64,000 bases of DNA from Eutypella sp. D-1 (lineage: Eukaryota; Ascomycota; Sordariomycetes; Xylariales; Diatrypaceae), in NCBI GenBank assembly GCA_023313575.1, contig JAJTTP010000018.1, positions 62,001 through 126,000 of the forward strand, given 5' to 3'. The notes beneath the pieces were generated by a model, which saw only the letters and a program-made list of their open reading frames with translations, searched no databases and had not been told where the DNA came from. The translations under genes and the position numbers were made by a program. Shown piece after piece: positions 24,156-36,100 of the stretch (position 1 is the stretch's first letter; each line of letters starts with the position of its first letter).

Positions 24156-27100
24156 AGGAGGAAAAAGGGAGATGCATAAAATGTGATCTCGCTATCTACG
24201 CCAGTGTGTGTTATTTTATTTATTTATTTTTTGGCTGGCAAAGTGTTAGATATATTATGACTCTTGTTTTCTTACGATTCTGTACAGCTCATGTCCTGTA
24301 CCAATTTGTGTGGATATATATTACCGCCATCTGACCGTTTTTCTGCTTCGGCTTCCGCTCTGTGCCTGTTCGTTTTGCCCGCCGTGGTATTTGCTTGTGT
24401 GTTCGTGTCATGTCTCACTTAATCGTTCTTCGTGTTTATCCTCCGCCCCTAACCCGATTCGTCGGTTCACCGTTCGAGCCAGGCCTGCCAATATCCTATC
24501 TTGATGAATAAGGCGTCGAGCCCATCGCCATGACCCAGTTGGGAGCTCGTAGCGAGCGTGTCGGTTGGTCGTTTGTCACGGTCTTAGGTAAAGGACGTCG
24601 GAGACATGCTGTCGGGCCGCCTTTACGATCTAGGCCACAGCGCCTATGGCGTCCGAAGTGTCAGGGAATGATAGTGCCAGAGTTATAAGGTGCCCACGAA
24701 TACAACGGAAGCTCACTAGAATCATAGTATAAGGTTCAGATGCAGTAGATGTGGCGCCCTGCCCCTATGAACACAGGGGTAGAGGGCGAAGCCCCTTATA
24801 TATAGACCGGGCTTTAGATAGCCATCCTAGAGGGTAGGCGGGTTATATCTCCTCACACGAGGACTTAGGGCTACTCCTGTGTGATGAGGTGTTTATTATG
24901 AAGCTCGCCCAGCTCTTTTGGTTCATGATCAGAGCGAGTAAGCTGCGGCGGGACGGATTATCTCTTTTAGTCCACCGTGTCTTAGGTAGGAGAAATGCCC
25001 CCTCCATGATCAGGAGATGCTAATAGACGATGTTGGCTTGGCTATATAGTCGGAAGCGAGTTGATCGTGTCGATATAGTCGATGACCTACCGTGTCATTC
25101 TAGTGGTTGAGCTGAGGAGGCTCTCGAGAAGTTAGAATAACGGCCAGCCAAGGCGGCCAGAGTGATGGTGACCGTAGGAGGTCGCGTTCGTTAGGATCAG
25201 CTCTTAGGAGGTTGTGTACGTAAACAACGCGACCGAATCATTCCGCTCACAGCTTCCACTCCTGTCCGTTGAGGTCTGGGTGCTCGACGACGATCGTACT
25301 ATTACTCTACAACCTGCATGGCAACGAAACAGGAACAAAGGCAACTCCCATGAGCGACCGCCAGCGTTACCAATAGTTAGAGAGACTAGCCGTCCCATAT
25401 ATTTGACCAACACAACAGTCAGCGTCCTAACAGTGTACGGAACTCAAGAGCGAAATCCAAGACCGCGAATACGCATACCTGGTAGGCTTGTAGGCAGTTA
25501 GGACTGGACGAGAAAAAGCCGAACCTTTCGGAGATCTGTAGGATATTGGCCCGGACTTTGTAATTGACCTCGGCGGGTAATTGAATGCGAGGCGGACGGG
25601 GTTCAGTAAGCCTTTGGCAACCTAAGGATCAGTGATTGTTCAACCGCCCTCTAGATATTGGTGACGAGGTAGTAAGACACTGAGATAGTGAGTTCTTACC
25701 GGCAAGTTGTTCACTGATTGGTTACCTGGGTATAAGCCGATTGGCCTTTTAGGCTTGGTAGTAAGGTATGGGATGAGAGCTCGATTGTAAAACGACATTA
25801 GATAAATATGTACGGAGAAGATATACTCGTCGTTCCCTAGACCGTCACAGATATATTATTTCGCATAGAGAATGTATCTATCTACGCAGGTACATGTAGG
25901 TAGAAAAGGTCGGTTTTGGGGGTAAACAAGTGGTTTTGCGATTGGATGAGCATGAATTCCATCTATGTCGCTAATATATAGTCACTGCCAGAAGTAGATT
26001 GGGATGGCTTGAGCGAGCATCGTATACAATGCTAGAGGGTGCGATATTTGCCCCCACACAGATTTGATATCACGCCGCAATATTGACCACGCCGAATGTG
26101 ACCCATGATACCTACATATACAGTAAATAATATTAGTACATAGAAAGCTAGGCTATATGCGTCCCAATATGCGAATAACCTCTAGTACCTGCCTTGAAGT
26201 AGACTTTCCTCGATGAAAGCGGTGACAAACGTGAATTGTAGAAACATGTCCTATCCTTTCGCCCCTACCATCCACTAGGGAGTCATCACTGGTTCATTGG
26301 ATATTCTACGTAAACCTTGTAGCCATCAAGTTTTCACACCAATAGTTATCGGGGGCCATTATAGCTCTTCACTCGGCTTGGGAGATGTATTGTCTGCCTT
26401 GCTCTACATGTTACCGTGTTCAGGGCATTGAATACAGGCCCGTGGTATCTTTAAACCAGAATGCGATATCATCAGTGTATTAGATTGTGGTAGCTATAAA
26501 CCGAATGTAAGTCGGTCAATAACGGTTTAGGTTCAACCACTAGCTCACCACCAAATAACCAATCCGTCTTTACTAAAGTCGTACGACATAGCGTAAATCG
26601 AACCAGGGCTGTCTTCTAACCCCTCGGACTCAGTGTCGTTATCTATATATGTTTTGAATATGTTCATGCGTACAATTAACTGTGTCTTGCTTCTACTGTA
26701 CTGGTAATCTTGAAGGTTACCGACCTTTCTCACTATCTGCTACCCCTATCTTTCGCAGGAAAGCGGAGCTGGAAGGAGAAAAAGGAAAGATCAAAACAGA
26801 CAGATCGCCGATGACCCCAGCAAATTCCCCGTCTTACTGAGTGAGTCCCGGCCCTCTCTTGACCCCCTCACCCCCGTTTAGTCCTGATCCGATGGCCATT
26901 TCGTATAGGCGGTAAGAGATGTAGTCCTTGCCAAGCTTTCCTTAATAGACTTCATAACGCAACTCCAACTTGGTTCTATATGGCTGTCTAGGTCCAGGTA
27001 TGCGGAACTGTACTTGTAGGACATGGAACTGCGAAATGCGTCCAAGATCCGGGGTACGCACATGTATTTAGCCACCAATCTGGGGAAACCTGGACTGCGA

Positions 27101-27995
27101 TACTCCAACGTAGCTTTGAGGCTCGCGACCCCTACATCTACAACTTGGTTATCACATCTACAAACAAGAGAATAGAGCAGGGGGTGGGAGACGAAAGGGG
27201 AAATAAAAGTCTTCTATCGCACATGCATGATGACTTGCACATTTTATCGCATAGCCTTACATGCCTAGACGTTCCTTATACAGATTATTACCACCGAGCG
27301 AATGGAACGCGCCGATCGTGGGTCTCGGCAGACCAACCAGAAACAGGCGACTCGCCCGAAAAGGAAATGCCGGAGGAGGCATCGTGGATCCGGCCCAGAC
27401 CGCGCCCCAGCTTGGCCAGTCAGCGGGCGGTACCTACGTCTCACCTATTATAGGTGGGAAAATCTTCGTGACTTGTAGGTACCCCAAAGCCCAGACCTCC
27501 CAATCCTGAATACTCTCATGTCAAATGAGAAAAACAAGCTATGCTCGAGTTAAAATCGAGTATAGCGGGAGATTTCGCACATGTGACTTTTTGTTTCACG
27601 CATGAACTACCGCCTTCGGCCAAGGAGGTCGTGGGCGGAATAGGGGCCCCTTGGCATCATAGGTGGAGGTCGACGGGCTCAGACTCAGCGGATAATAGTC
27701 CACTAATGAGAGTGGCTTGATGACCTCTCACGATAGTGACCTGCCTCCTTTCGCCTAGTCAGCCCCTTTCATACAAGTCGGTGGGACACAATATGATCCA
27801 GGTGCGGTTCTGTCCGGTCCGCAGGCATGCCGTAGCACGCAGTATAAATCAAACGGGAGATCGTCATGATCGTCAGAGACATTTCTCGTCTGAGTAGGCA
27901 ATACCATCGACGTACCAGCTGCACGGGTACCATTCCTTGAACCCTCGACCCAACTTACCTATCCAATCCTGTGTCAAGTGAAACCCAGAGCAGAC
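24156..27995. other. Gene-poor region before the pectate lyase, possible mobile-element debris
   Basis: In 3.8 kb no gene can be supported. Short frames (25214-25501 +, 26545-26733 -, 26878-27108 -, 27145-27509 +) carry no recognised domain and may be fragments of decayed genes. A stretch at about 24650-24900 looks LTR-like (see findings). The last ~300 bases are the probable pectate lyase promoter. Confidence 0.4.
24756..24806 (+). other. GC hairpin followed by TATATATA, LTR/promoter-like
   Basis: A near-perfect inverted repeat (GCCCTGCCCCT ... AGGGGTAGAGGGC, 24756-24787) is followed within 10 bases by CTTATATATAGACC. Such an arrangement recalls the core promoter of fungal copia-type LTRs. 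No target-site duplication or element body was found, so this is only a suggestion. Confidence 0.25.
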
Positions 27996-28982
27996 ATGCC
28001 ATCCTTCATCAACCTCCTGGCGCTAGCGTCCGCGGTACCAGCGGCACTGGCATGCCTAGGCTACGAGGGCGGACTGCCGAAGCACACGGGCACGAAGACT
28101 CTATCGGCGCCGCAGCGGATTCCGGCGGGCCAGGTGTTCGATGCCGGGTGGGTTAAGTACGACAGAGGCAGTGGCGCTTGCGGGGACGGCGAGGGCGGGG
28201 ACGCGGACGCGGTGTTCCTGCTCGAGCCCGGCGCTACTCTCCGCAACGTCATCATTGGCAAGAACCAGATGGAGGGAGTCCACTGCCTCGGCGCCTGCAC
28301 CCTCGAGTTCGTCTGGTTCGAAGACGTCTGCGAGGACGCCATTACCATCGTAAGCCGTCACACACCCACACATAGATACCCCCCCCCCCCCTGGCCTTTG
28401 AGAACAAGTCGAACCTAACCCTGGCTATTAGAAAGGAGATTCGGCGGGCCAAGAAAGTTGGATTGTCGGCGGCGGTGCATACCATGCTTCGGACAAGGTT
28501 ATTCAGCATAACGGGTGCGGTACTGTTAACGTAAGCGATTCCGTCATTCCTGGCTTGAGCTAAATGTATAGATCCTGTCGGCCCCTTTGCTAATTTGACT
28601 CCTGCAGATCATCAACTTCTTCGCCCAGGACTACGGCAAGGTGTACCGATCATGCGGCAACGTAAGTAACCCCCCCATCCCATCTTCTCTCGCTTTCACG
28701 AGCACGTTGGTTCCTTTTCTATTCTTGCGGAGAAACAAGGAGCATCTCTCGCTGACTCGAAACGTTTCGGCTCCTTTATAGTGCAAGTCCCAATGCAAGC
28801 GGAACGTTTACATCGAGGGCACGACGGCAAGAAACGGCGGCGAGGTCGCGGGCATCAACCGCAACTACGGCGACACGGCAACCCTGAAGAACGTCTGCAC
28901 CGACGCCAGCCACCCCTGCGTGTTCTACGATGGATGCGCAGGCGGCTGCGAGCCCAAGAAGGTCGGTTACTGCTCTGGCTAG
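27996..28982 (+). CDS. Secreted pectate lyase, polysaccharide lyase family 3
   Basis: Four exons: 27996-28349, 28432-28530, 28608-28661 and 28782-28982, giving 235 residues, the usual PL3 size; all introns fall between codons. Pectate lyases cleave de-esterified polygalacturonan by Ca-dependent beta-elimination outside the cell and support plant-tissue breakdown. A signal peptide is visible ([19 protein letters not shown]). Family landmarks: [60 protein letters not shown] then [20 protein letters not shown] (across intron 1), [40 protein letters not shown] and [16 protein letters not shown]. The parallel beta-helix core and its paired Cys are intact with no stop, so the gene looks functional although a RIP-degraded element begins about 1 kb downstream. 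An upstream in-frame GTG exists, but the ATG gives the clean signal peptide. Confidence 0.94.
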
Positions 28983-30023
28983 GGTAGGATAGTGGGGAAA
29001 CAATGTGTCTACCTCATCTAAGCCAGCACGGCGAGGGTGGTGGTTGGGCATGGGGGTCATAGCTGTGTTGTTCAGTACATAGGGATTGAGTGTACATAAG
29101 CGCGTTCCGTAGGAAATTCACGAATGGTTATTGTCACTACCGCCACCACTACTTCTGCTTCCCAGCGCGTTCGTCCGGGTCTAGGTTCACTGGCCGCGGC
29201 AGTGCGATGCGACACGATTCAGAATCAGATGATTTCACCAACGCCTTAGTGAGAACTCATATCGGGATTTGGGGTTTCCTGAAATTACTTACCTGTTAGG
29301 GCGCAGCGGGCCCTTTGTGACCTGCGTAGGCGATTTAAGGGCGTCTTCAAAACTTTTACGGGGTTCATCATCGCCAATACCCTCAATGCTAGAATCGTCA
29401 TCGCTAGTATCAGACTCATGGGACCCCCAAAGCGCCTCTAGAAATCTCATGTAGCTGGGCAAAGCCTCTAATTTAAATCTACTGATCAGGCGAGGATGTA
29501 CCTATTGGATAACTTATGTTCCACTCAAAAGGAGATCTACAGATATTTCAGGGCATAAGTGCGTTACGCGGTTTAATTTTTATACGCTGTATTAGGGGAG
29601 GCGTAAGCTTTTTTCCCCCGGCTGGTTTACGTCTTTTGTGTTAAATGCTTACGGTAAATATACGACTTATATACGTACTAGCTTAACGTAATAATAAGCC
29701 AGCTTAAAAAAAAAACTGCTTAAAATTAAAAATAACTAAAACATATTAAACCATAAATAACCATTAAATATTTAATATATAATAAAAAGGCGGGTAGGTA
29801 TTTTTTAAACCGGTAATAACGCGTTTATGCCTTTAAATTTGTTATTATAAAGGTAAAGGTTTTAAATAGGCCTTATTAAGCTTATAAAACTATTTATCTT
29901 TACGAGGTTAGTGGCTGTGCATATTTCACCACTTTGGGATCACTGGGGGAAGGGGGGCCACTTTGATAGTGGTTCATTCACTTACAGCTTAGGCATGCAG
30001 TTGCAGTAGTAGTAACGCGCTAG
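28983..30023. other. Flank between pectate lyase and retroelement, partly AT-rich
   Basis: From about 29570 the base composition changes abruptly to AT-rich with many TpA steps. This suggests RIP spreading beyond the element or an older repeat fragment. Before that lies a minus-strand exon-like frame at 29289-29450, listed separately. Confidence 0.5.
29289..29450 (-). CDS. Possible exon or gene fragment, unknown function
   Basis: A 53-codon ATG frame on the minus strand encodes MRFLEALWGSHESDTSDDDS followed by a charged stretch. It ends at a textbook donor, AACAG|GTAAGT, whose intronic TAA would otherwise be the stop. Upstream the frame stays open for another 20-odd codons to a possible acceptor (CAATAG). 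It may be an internal or first exon of a gene whose 5' part lies in the AT-rich block and has decayed. No family is recognised. Confidence 0.25.
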   Translation of the reverse strand: MRFLEALWGSHESDTSDDDSSIEGIGDDEPRKSFEDALKSPTQVTKGPLRPNR

Positions 30024-30028
30024 CCCAT
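30024..30028. repeat. Target-site duplication CCCAT (left)
   Basis: CCCAT directly precedes the TG of the left LTR and is repeated exactly at 37752-37756 after the right LTR. A 5-bp duplication is what Ty3/gypsy integrase produces. Confidence 0.92.
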
Positions 30029-30467
30029 TGTTATGACCTGGTCAGGTTATGAAAGGCCAAATAGGGCCAATAACAAATCACGATCCCATTCGAAAGAACA
30101 AGGCTTTTAAGAAAACCTAGCCATAATGGGACAGTTACGTTTAAGTTATGTGATAAAAAGGATAACCAGGATAGTTAATTATCCTAATAATCCAGGATAA
30201 TTAAGATAACTAATTATCCTAACGATTTAATAATAATTATATATTCCAATATTAAAAATAAAGGATATAAAATAATATATAATTACGTTTATTACCTTTT
30301 TTTTAAATAATTTTTAAACTTATTAACTTATAATATAATTTAATTATTTAAAATACCTTTTTTTTTATTATTACTAAACGTAATTACTTATTATTTAAAA
30401 CTTTAACATTTTTATTAATATAAACCCTTTAATTAAATTAATAATTAGGAATAAATTAACCGTTATA
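30029..30467 (+). repeat. Left LTR of the gypsy element
   Basis: It starts TGTTATGACCTGGTCAGG and ends CCGTTATA, 439 bp, exactly the length of the right LTR. The terminal CA has become TA, as expected of a C-to-T change. The first ~150 bp are little mutated, whereas the rest is strongly AT-shifted. Confidence 0.9.
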
Positions 30468-30639
30468 CGTTATAAACTTTTATTTAATAATGTTATTAAC
30501 TTTAAACAATATTTAATAAAATATTTTTTTAAGCTAAAAACTTTAATAAATTATTAAATTATTATTTAAATAAATTAAATAAATTAAGTAAATAACGATT
30601 ATAACCGTAATTTAAAAAATTATACCCGTTAAATTTAAG

Positions 30640-33120
30640 CTTAAAAAATTTGGATTTTATAATGGCATTACCTTTATATAACCTTTTTTTATTATAGCCG
30701 TAATTTATTTATATTAATAACGCTATATATTAACCGAAAAAACCGATAAAATTTTCGATATTATTTTATGTTTTATCGGAAAAATAATTTAATAGTTTAA
30801 ACCTATTTTAAATATTTTCGTAAAAATAGAAAAAAAAAAAATTACGGAAATTAAGCGTTTTTTTAAAAAATATAAAAATTTCGTGGAAAAGGTAAAAACT
30901 AATTACGGAAACCCGGATAAGGCTTAAACCGTTATATAATAATTTTTAAACTTTAAATAAAAAGGAATAGTTTATATTTACGCCGCGTAATTTAAATAGT
31001 TTATAATAAAAATTAATTAAAAAAATAATAAATCCTTTATCGATACGTTTTATTAAAGATTTAAAAATACGGTTAAAAATAAGATTATTTTATACGATAA
31101 ACCAGGTATTATTAATAAATTTATTATTTTAATAATTAAGATCGATAATAAATAATTTAAATAACGTTAAAAAAAAAAGGATATTATATATTTAAAAAAT
31201 TTAAAGGATATTAAAATAATAAGAATTAGGATTAAAAGCCTACCGATATATTTTACGGAACGGCATTAAGATTTATATCGCTCGATATAATATAAGAAAA
31301 TAAGTAATAAATTAAATGCTATAATTATAATAAAATAAGATATTTTTAAAAAAAATGTAAAAGATTTAAGCAAAATAAAAATTAAAAACTTATACCTGAA
31401 AAAGAATAACTTTTTACCGGTAAAAAAACGTTTAAAATAATCCGTTACGTATATTCGGATAATAATATTTATTAATAAAAATTATAAAAAGTTAAACGAT
31501 TAATTTAAGCCGTAATAAAACGATAACGTTAATAATAATAAGATAAATATTTTAATAACAATAAAAACAAAGCTTTTACGGAAATTTATTTTATAAAAAA
31601 GGAAAAAATAAAACGATTAATTAACTGGTTTAAAAAACGATAAGATTATAAATTATAAAAAATATACGGCATTTATATTAAACGATTTTAATAACGTTTT
31701 AAAAAATAACGATTTAAAATTTATTTATAATAATTTCGTAATTAGGATAAATTTATTAATTAAAAAATCTAAACTTAAACGCCGTATTTTTTAAAATACT
31801 TTATTAATTACCGAAAATATAAATATTATTAATATAAAGAATAAAAAATCGGTATTATTAACCGAATTAAATAAATGGTTAAAAAAAGATTTAATTTTTT
31901 ATAATAAAAAGGAAATAAAACCGATCGATAATAGTATAAAAAAATTATATATTATATTAATTACGTACCATATAATTAGGAATAGTTAAAAAAAATGTTT
32001 TACCCCGGAGGATATTAAGCATGCTATTATAATAAATATATATATTAAACGTTAAAAGCTATAAAGATCCGGAATAAGATTAAATAATAAAAATATAAAA
32101 TCTGATATTAAAAAGATAAGTTATTAAGTACCGATTTATACGTTTATAAAAATTTATTAAAAAAGATAATTTTTAATAAAATTAGCTTTAAATATTTTTA
32201 TAAAAATTTAATAATAAAAAAATAACCGTATATATAAAAAAGATTTAATAAAGAAAAACTTTATAATAACCCGTATAATGCCGTATAAGTTTACGGTAAG
32301 GATTTAAAAAAATAAAGTTATTTATATTAAGGCTATAAAGCGGTATTATAAAGCTTAAAAACGTAATACGATATTTATAAACTATTTTAAAAACTTAAAA
32401 ACGATACGGATATATTATAATACGAATAAAAGTTAAAAATAATTAATATACCGTTATAATAAATAACGAAACCGACGGTAATTATATAATTTTAAAATTA
32501 TATAATAAGTTATAATTATTATAAAAAAAGAAATAATATTTTTATAACATAACAGGAACCGAAAGTTATACTTTTAAATACGACGAAAAAAAAGTATTAC
32601 GGGAAACCGATTAATTTAACGTATATATCGAAAGATAAAAATAAAACATTATTTTCGATATTATATTTTTAAAAAGATATAATATAATCTTTAAACAATT
32701 ATGGTTATATTAATATAATTTATCGATTAATTAAAAAACTGGCTAAATAATATTTTTTTATCCTTTAAAAATTAACGATAATTTAAAAAAAAGATTTTAA
32801 TATTTAACGGATAACAAGTACAAATATAAAAATATAATAAAAACCTTACCTAAAAGAATATAATAAATTAAAAAAAAAGGATATAAAAAAAAAATTAAAT
32901 AAATTATCGTATTTATCCGATAACGATTCCGCCTTTTTAATAACATTTTAAAAAAAGAAAATATAACGATATTATAAATACGTAACATATTACTATAATA
33001 TTATTAATAGGATAAAATGTTTTATAAAAAATTTAAAAAAAAATTATTAAACCGTAATAAATAAAATTATGAGATTATTTTTATAAAAAAAAAAACGTTA
33101 CGATTTTATAAAATTTATAA
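30640..33120 (+). pseudogene. Degraded gag / protease region of the gypsy element
   Basis: No open frame survives. The position between the left LTR and the reverse transcriptase, and a stretch near 32505-32545 that could be a decayed CCHC zinc knuckle, suggest gag and protease. This assignment rests mainly on position. Confidence 0.45.
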
Positions 33121-33456
33121 CTTTAATAAAATCGAATTTAAGGAATTACAAAAGTATTTTAAAAATAAATTAATAAAAAAATATATCCGACGATTAAAAT
33201 TATTAGCAAAATATTTTATTATATTTATGTTTAAAAAAACGGCAAATTACAATTAATAATCGATTATTAATAATTAAACGAAATTACCGTTAAAAACCGA
33301 ATATTATTATTATTTATTATTAAAATAAAAAACCGTTTATACGGAGTTAAATAGTTTATTACTTTAAACTTTAAGGACGGATATTATTATATTAAAATTA
33401 AACCCGGAAACGAATAAAAAATAGCTTTTAAAACAAAATACGGCTTATTTAAGTAT

Positions 33457-33461
33457 TTAAT
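33457..33461. repeat. Target-site duplication TTAAT (left of outer solo LTR)
   Basis: TTAAT lies directly before TGTTATGACCGG and is repeated exactly at 34287-34291. Confidence 0.85.
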
Positions 33462-33818
33462 TGTTATGACCGGTCGGGCCATTGGGCCTAGTGGGGCTAA
33501 CACAGTAAGAAAAGATCCCTGACTCAAGTTCTGGAGAAAAAAATAGCCACACTAAAGTAAGCCACATATGCCACATAACCAGGAAGGATCGGTTAAATCG
33601 CTATACTCGGATACGATCTTAACGATTTAATAACAGCCATACATTCTAGTGTTAGGAATAAAAAATATAAATAATATATAATTACGTTTATTACCCTTTT
33701 TTTAAATAATTTTTAAATTTATTAGCTTATAATATAACTTAATTACTTAAAATACCTTTCTTTTTATTATTACCAAACGTGATTACTTATTATTTAAAAC
33801 CCCAGCACTCTTATTAAT

Positions 33819-33823
33819 ATAAA
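33819..33823. repeat. Target-site duplication ATAAA (left of inner solo LTR)
   Basis: ATAAA directly precedes TGTTATGGCC and recurs at 34239-34243. Confidence 0.85.
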
Positions 33824-34238
33824 TGTTATGGCCTGACTAGGCCAAGTGGGGGCTGGTAACCCTATTCGTTAGCGGTACTGCCGGAAAAATAAAGACGTAA
33901 GCCAGCCATATTTAATAAGTTATAAAAAAAGCCATATATGGATCCGTTATAATCCATAAATTTAAAGGTATTAATTAAATCCGTTACGATTTAAGGATTT
34001 AACATAATTACATATTTTAATATTAAGGATAAAAGATATAAATAATATATAACCACGTTTATTACCTTTTTTTTAAATAGTTTTTAAACTTACTAGCTTA
34101 TAATATAATTTAGTTATTTAAAGCACCTTTTTTTTTATTATTATTAAACGTGATTACTTATTGCTTAAAACCTTTAGCACTTTTATTAACATAAACCCCT
34201 TAATTAGACTAATAGTTAGGAATAAATCAGCCGTCATA
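33824..34238 (+). mobile_element. Solo LTR nested inside the outer solo LTR
   Basis: A 415-bp LTR starts TGTTATGGCCTGACTAGG and ends CCGTCATA, flanked by perfect ATAAA repeats. Directly after it the interrupted outer LTR resumes (CCCCTTAATTAAACTAATAG). It is therefore the youngest of three insertions, all of the same LTR family. Confidence 0.85.
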
Positions 34239-34799
34239 ATAAACCCCTTAATTAAACTAATAGTTAAAAATAAACCAGCCGTTATATTAATTATGTTTTT
34301 CAAATTAACTAACGTATTAATATCGTTTTAACGCATAATTAATTACGTATTACGAAAATATTTTAATATTTTTATTATTTATTATTTTAACGATATTTTT
34401 ATTTATTTAAAATTAAAAAAATAACATAAAAAATATATATATAAAATATTATAAATATTATAAAACGTTAACTTATTAATAAAACTTAAAAAAAATATAT
34501 TTTATATATAAAAAATAAAATTCCTCGGATATATTATTACCCCCGAATATATTAAAATAAACCTTAAGAAAATCGCGATTATTAAAAATTAAAAGATATT
34601 TATTAATATAAAAAAAGTATAAGCCTTTTTCGGTTTAATAAATTATTATCGGAAATTTATATAACGATTTAAACATATTATAACACCTTTTACGGAATTA
34701 ATAAAAAAAAATAAACGGTTTATATAAATTAATAAAATAAACAAATTTTTTAAAAAATTAAAAAATATTATTATTAATAAATTAATACTTATTATATAC

Positions 34800-35040
34800 G
34801 ATCTTAAAAAACCCGTTAAATTAAAGACCGACGTTTCGGATTACGCCTTCGGAGTATAAATTAAATAACGAAATAAAAAAAGAAAATTATATTTTATCGT
34901 ATTTTATTTTTATAAATTTATTAAAACCGAACTTAATTATCCAATTTACGATAAGGAATTTCTTATTATCGTTAACGTATTTAAAGAATTTAAATATTAC
35001 CTTATAAAAAATATGCATTAAGTTAAAATCTATACCAACC
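34800..35040 (+). pseudogene. RNase H domain remnant
   Basis: Plus-frame segments KTDVSDYAFGV and ELNYPIYDKEFLIIV are characteristic of gypsy RNase H (the 'TDASDYAxG' and 'ELNYPxxDKELLAIV' blocks), with stops between. The first Asp block is readable. Confidence 0.8.
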
Positions 35041-35329
35041 ATAAAAATATTATATACTTTTTTATTACTTAAACCTTTAACGGAAAATAGTTACGATATA
35101 TTAAGTATTTTACGGAATTCGATTATATTATTATTTATAAAAAAGGATTAAAAAACGGAGAAACAAATATTATTAACAAGTAATTTGCTATGGAAAAAAA
35201 ATATATACTAATTAAGTACACGGTATTTTAATAAACGTTAAAAAAATACCTAAAATAACAATAAATTGTTATTATTAAGATTATTTAAAATAATTTATAT
35301 AAATAAATCGAATAATATAATAACAAATT

Positions 35330-36100
35330 ATTAATAAAGAAATAAATAAAAAAGCTATAAATATTATAAAAACTATAAGAATAATTAATATAAAAGATTT
35401 ACGAATATTTTTTATACGGACATTTAAAAGATTATAAAATCTTTAAACGATTATAACGGATTTATATATTTAATAAAATAAAATTAATAATATAATAAAT
35501 ATAATAATAATATAATATATACGGAAAAATTAAAATAAAACGATATAAATTTTACGGAAAATTATAATTATTATTAATTAATAAATAATTATAAAAGTTT
35601 ATTATATTTAATTTTATTATTAAGTTACCGATATTAAAAGATTTAATAATACGTAACGGTTATAATAACATATTCGTAATCGTTAACCGATTTATAAAGT
35701 TTTTTTATTTTATTTTATATAACGAAAATACCGACGTAAAATAAATAGCATATATTTTTTTACGATATATTATAATAATATACGGTTTTATATTTAAAAT
35801 TATTTTCGATAAAAGAATAATATTTATATTAAAATTTTAACAAAGTTTTATAATAAAATTAAGATTAAACCTTAAGTTTATAACGGCTTTTAAACCTTAA
35901 ATAAATAGATAAATAAAACGAATTAATTAAATATTAAAAACCTATTTTCGATAATATATTAATTATAAATAAAATAATTAAATAAAATGGTTACTTATTA
36001 TATAATTAGTTTATAACATAACTTATTATAAAAGTATATAAATAATATTTATTAACGTTAATTTCGGATTTATTTTAAACGTTTATTAAAACGTTTATAA
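35330..36100 (+). pseudogene. Integrase domain remnant
   Basis: The segment NIFVIVNRFIKF (about 35662-35700) matches the 'xILVVVDRFSKM' start of the gypsy integrase core; the catalytic Asp now reads Asn, as a G-to-A change would give. It is heavily interrupted by stops and limits are approximate. Confidence 0.65.

Larger units (their letters stand above)
33462..34286 (+). mobile_element. Solo LTR inside the reverse transcriptase (outer nest)
   Basis: A related LTR of 405 bp (33462-33823 plus 34244-34286) starts TGTTATGACCGGTCGGG and ends CCGTTATA. It is flanked by TTAAT on both sides. With no internal sequence, it is the product of recombination between the two LTRs of a once complete element. 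It is cut by a second solo LTR. Its first ~180 bp are GC-richer and differ from the other LTR copies, whereas its 3' part is shared. Confidence 0.85.
33121..34480 (+). pseudogene. Reverse transcriptase remnant, split by nested LTRs
   Basis: The 5' part (to 33461) reads, with stops, through segments recognisable as the gypsy RT start (IIFMFKK, then a decayed 'kLR-CVDYR-LN' block) and ends TKYGLFKYLI. The 3' part resumes at 34287 with MFFKLTN, then a decayed 'YLDDI' active-site block (YYFNDIFIYL). Removing the insertion and one TTAAT copy joins the halves in frame at the conserved 'F-x-Y-L-V-M-P-F-G' motif. This proves the LTRs inserted into an existing pol. Gene is non-functional. Confidence 0.8.

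Noticed and set aside
26545..27108. Two neighbouring minus-strand frames of 62 and 76 residues
   Set aside because: Composition is not strongly coding, there is no family resemblance and no convincing splice link between them; at best decayed gene pieces.
27261..27509. Plus-strand frame of 82 residues with GNAGGGIVDPAQT
   Set aside because: The middle looks protein-like, but there is no signal peptide, no conserved partner frame and overlapping alternatives of equal quality.
32797..32988. Minus-strand frame of 63 residues inside the AT-rich block
   Set aside because: Ile/Leu/Tyr/Phe-rich reading of RIP-mutated retroelement sequence; not a gene.
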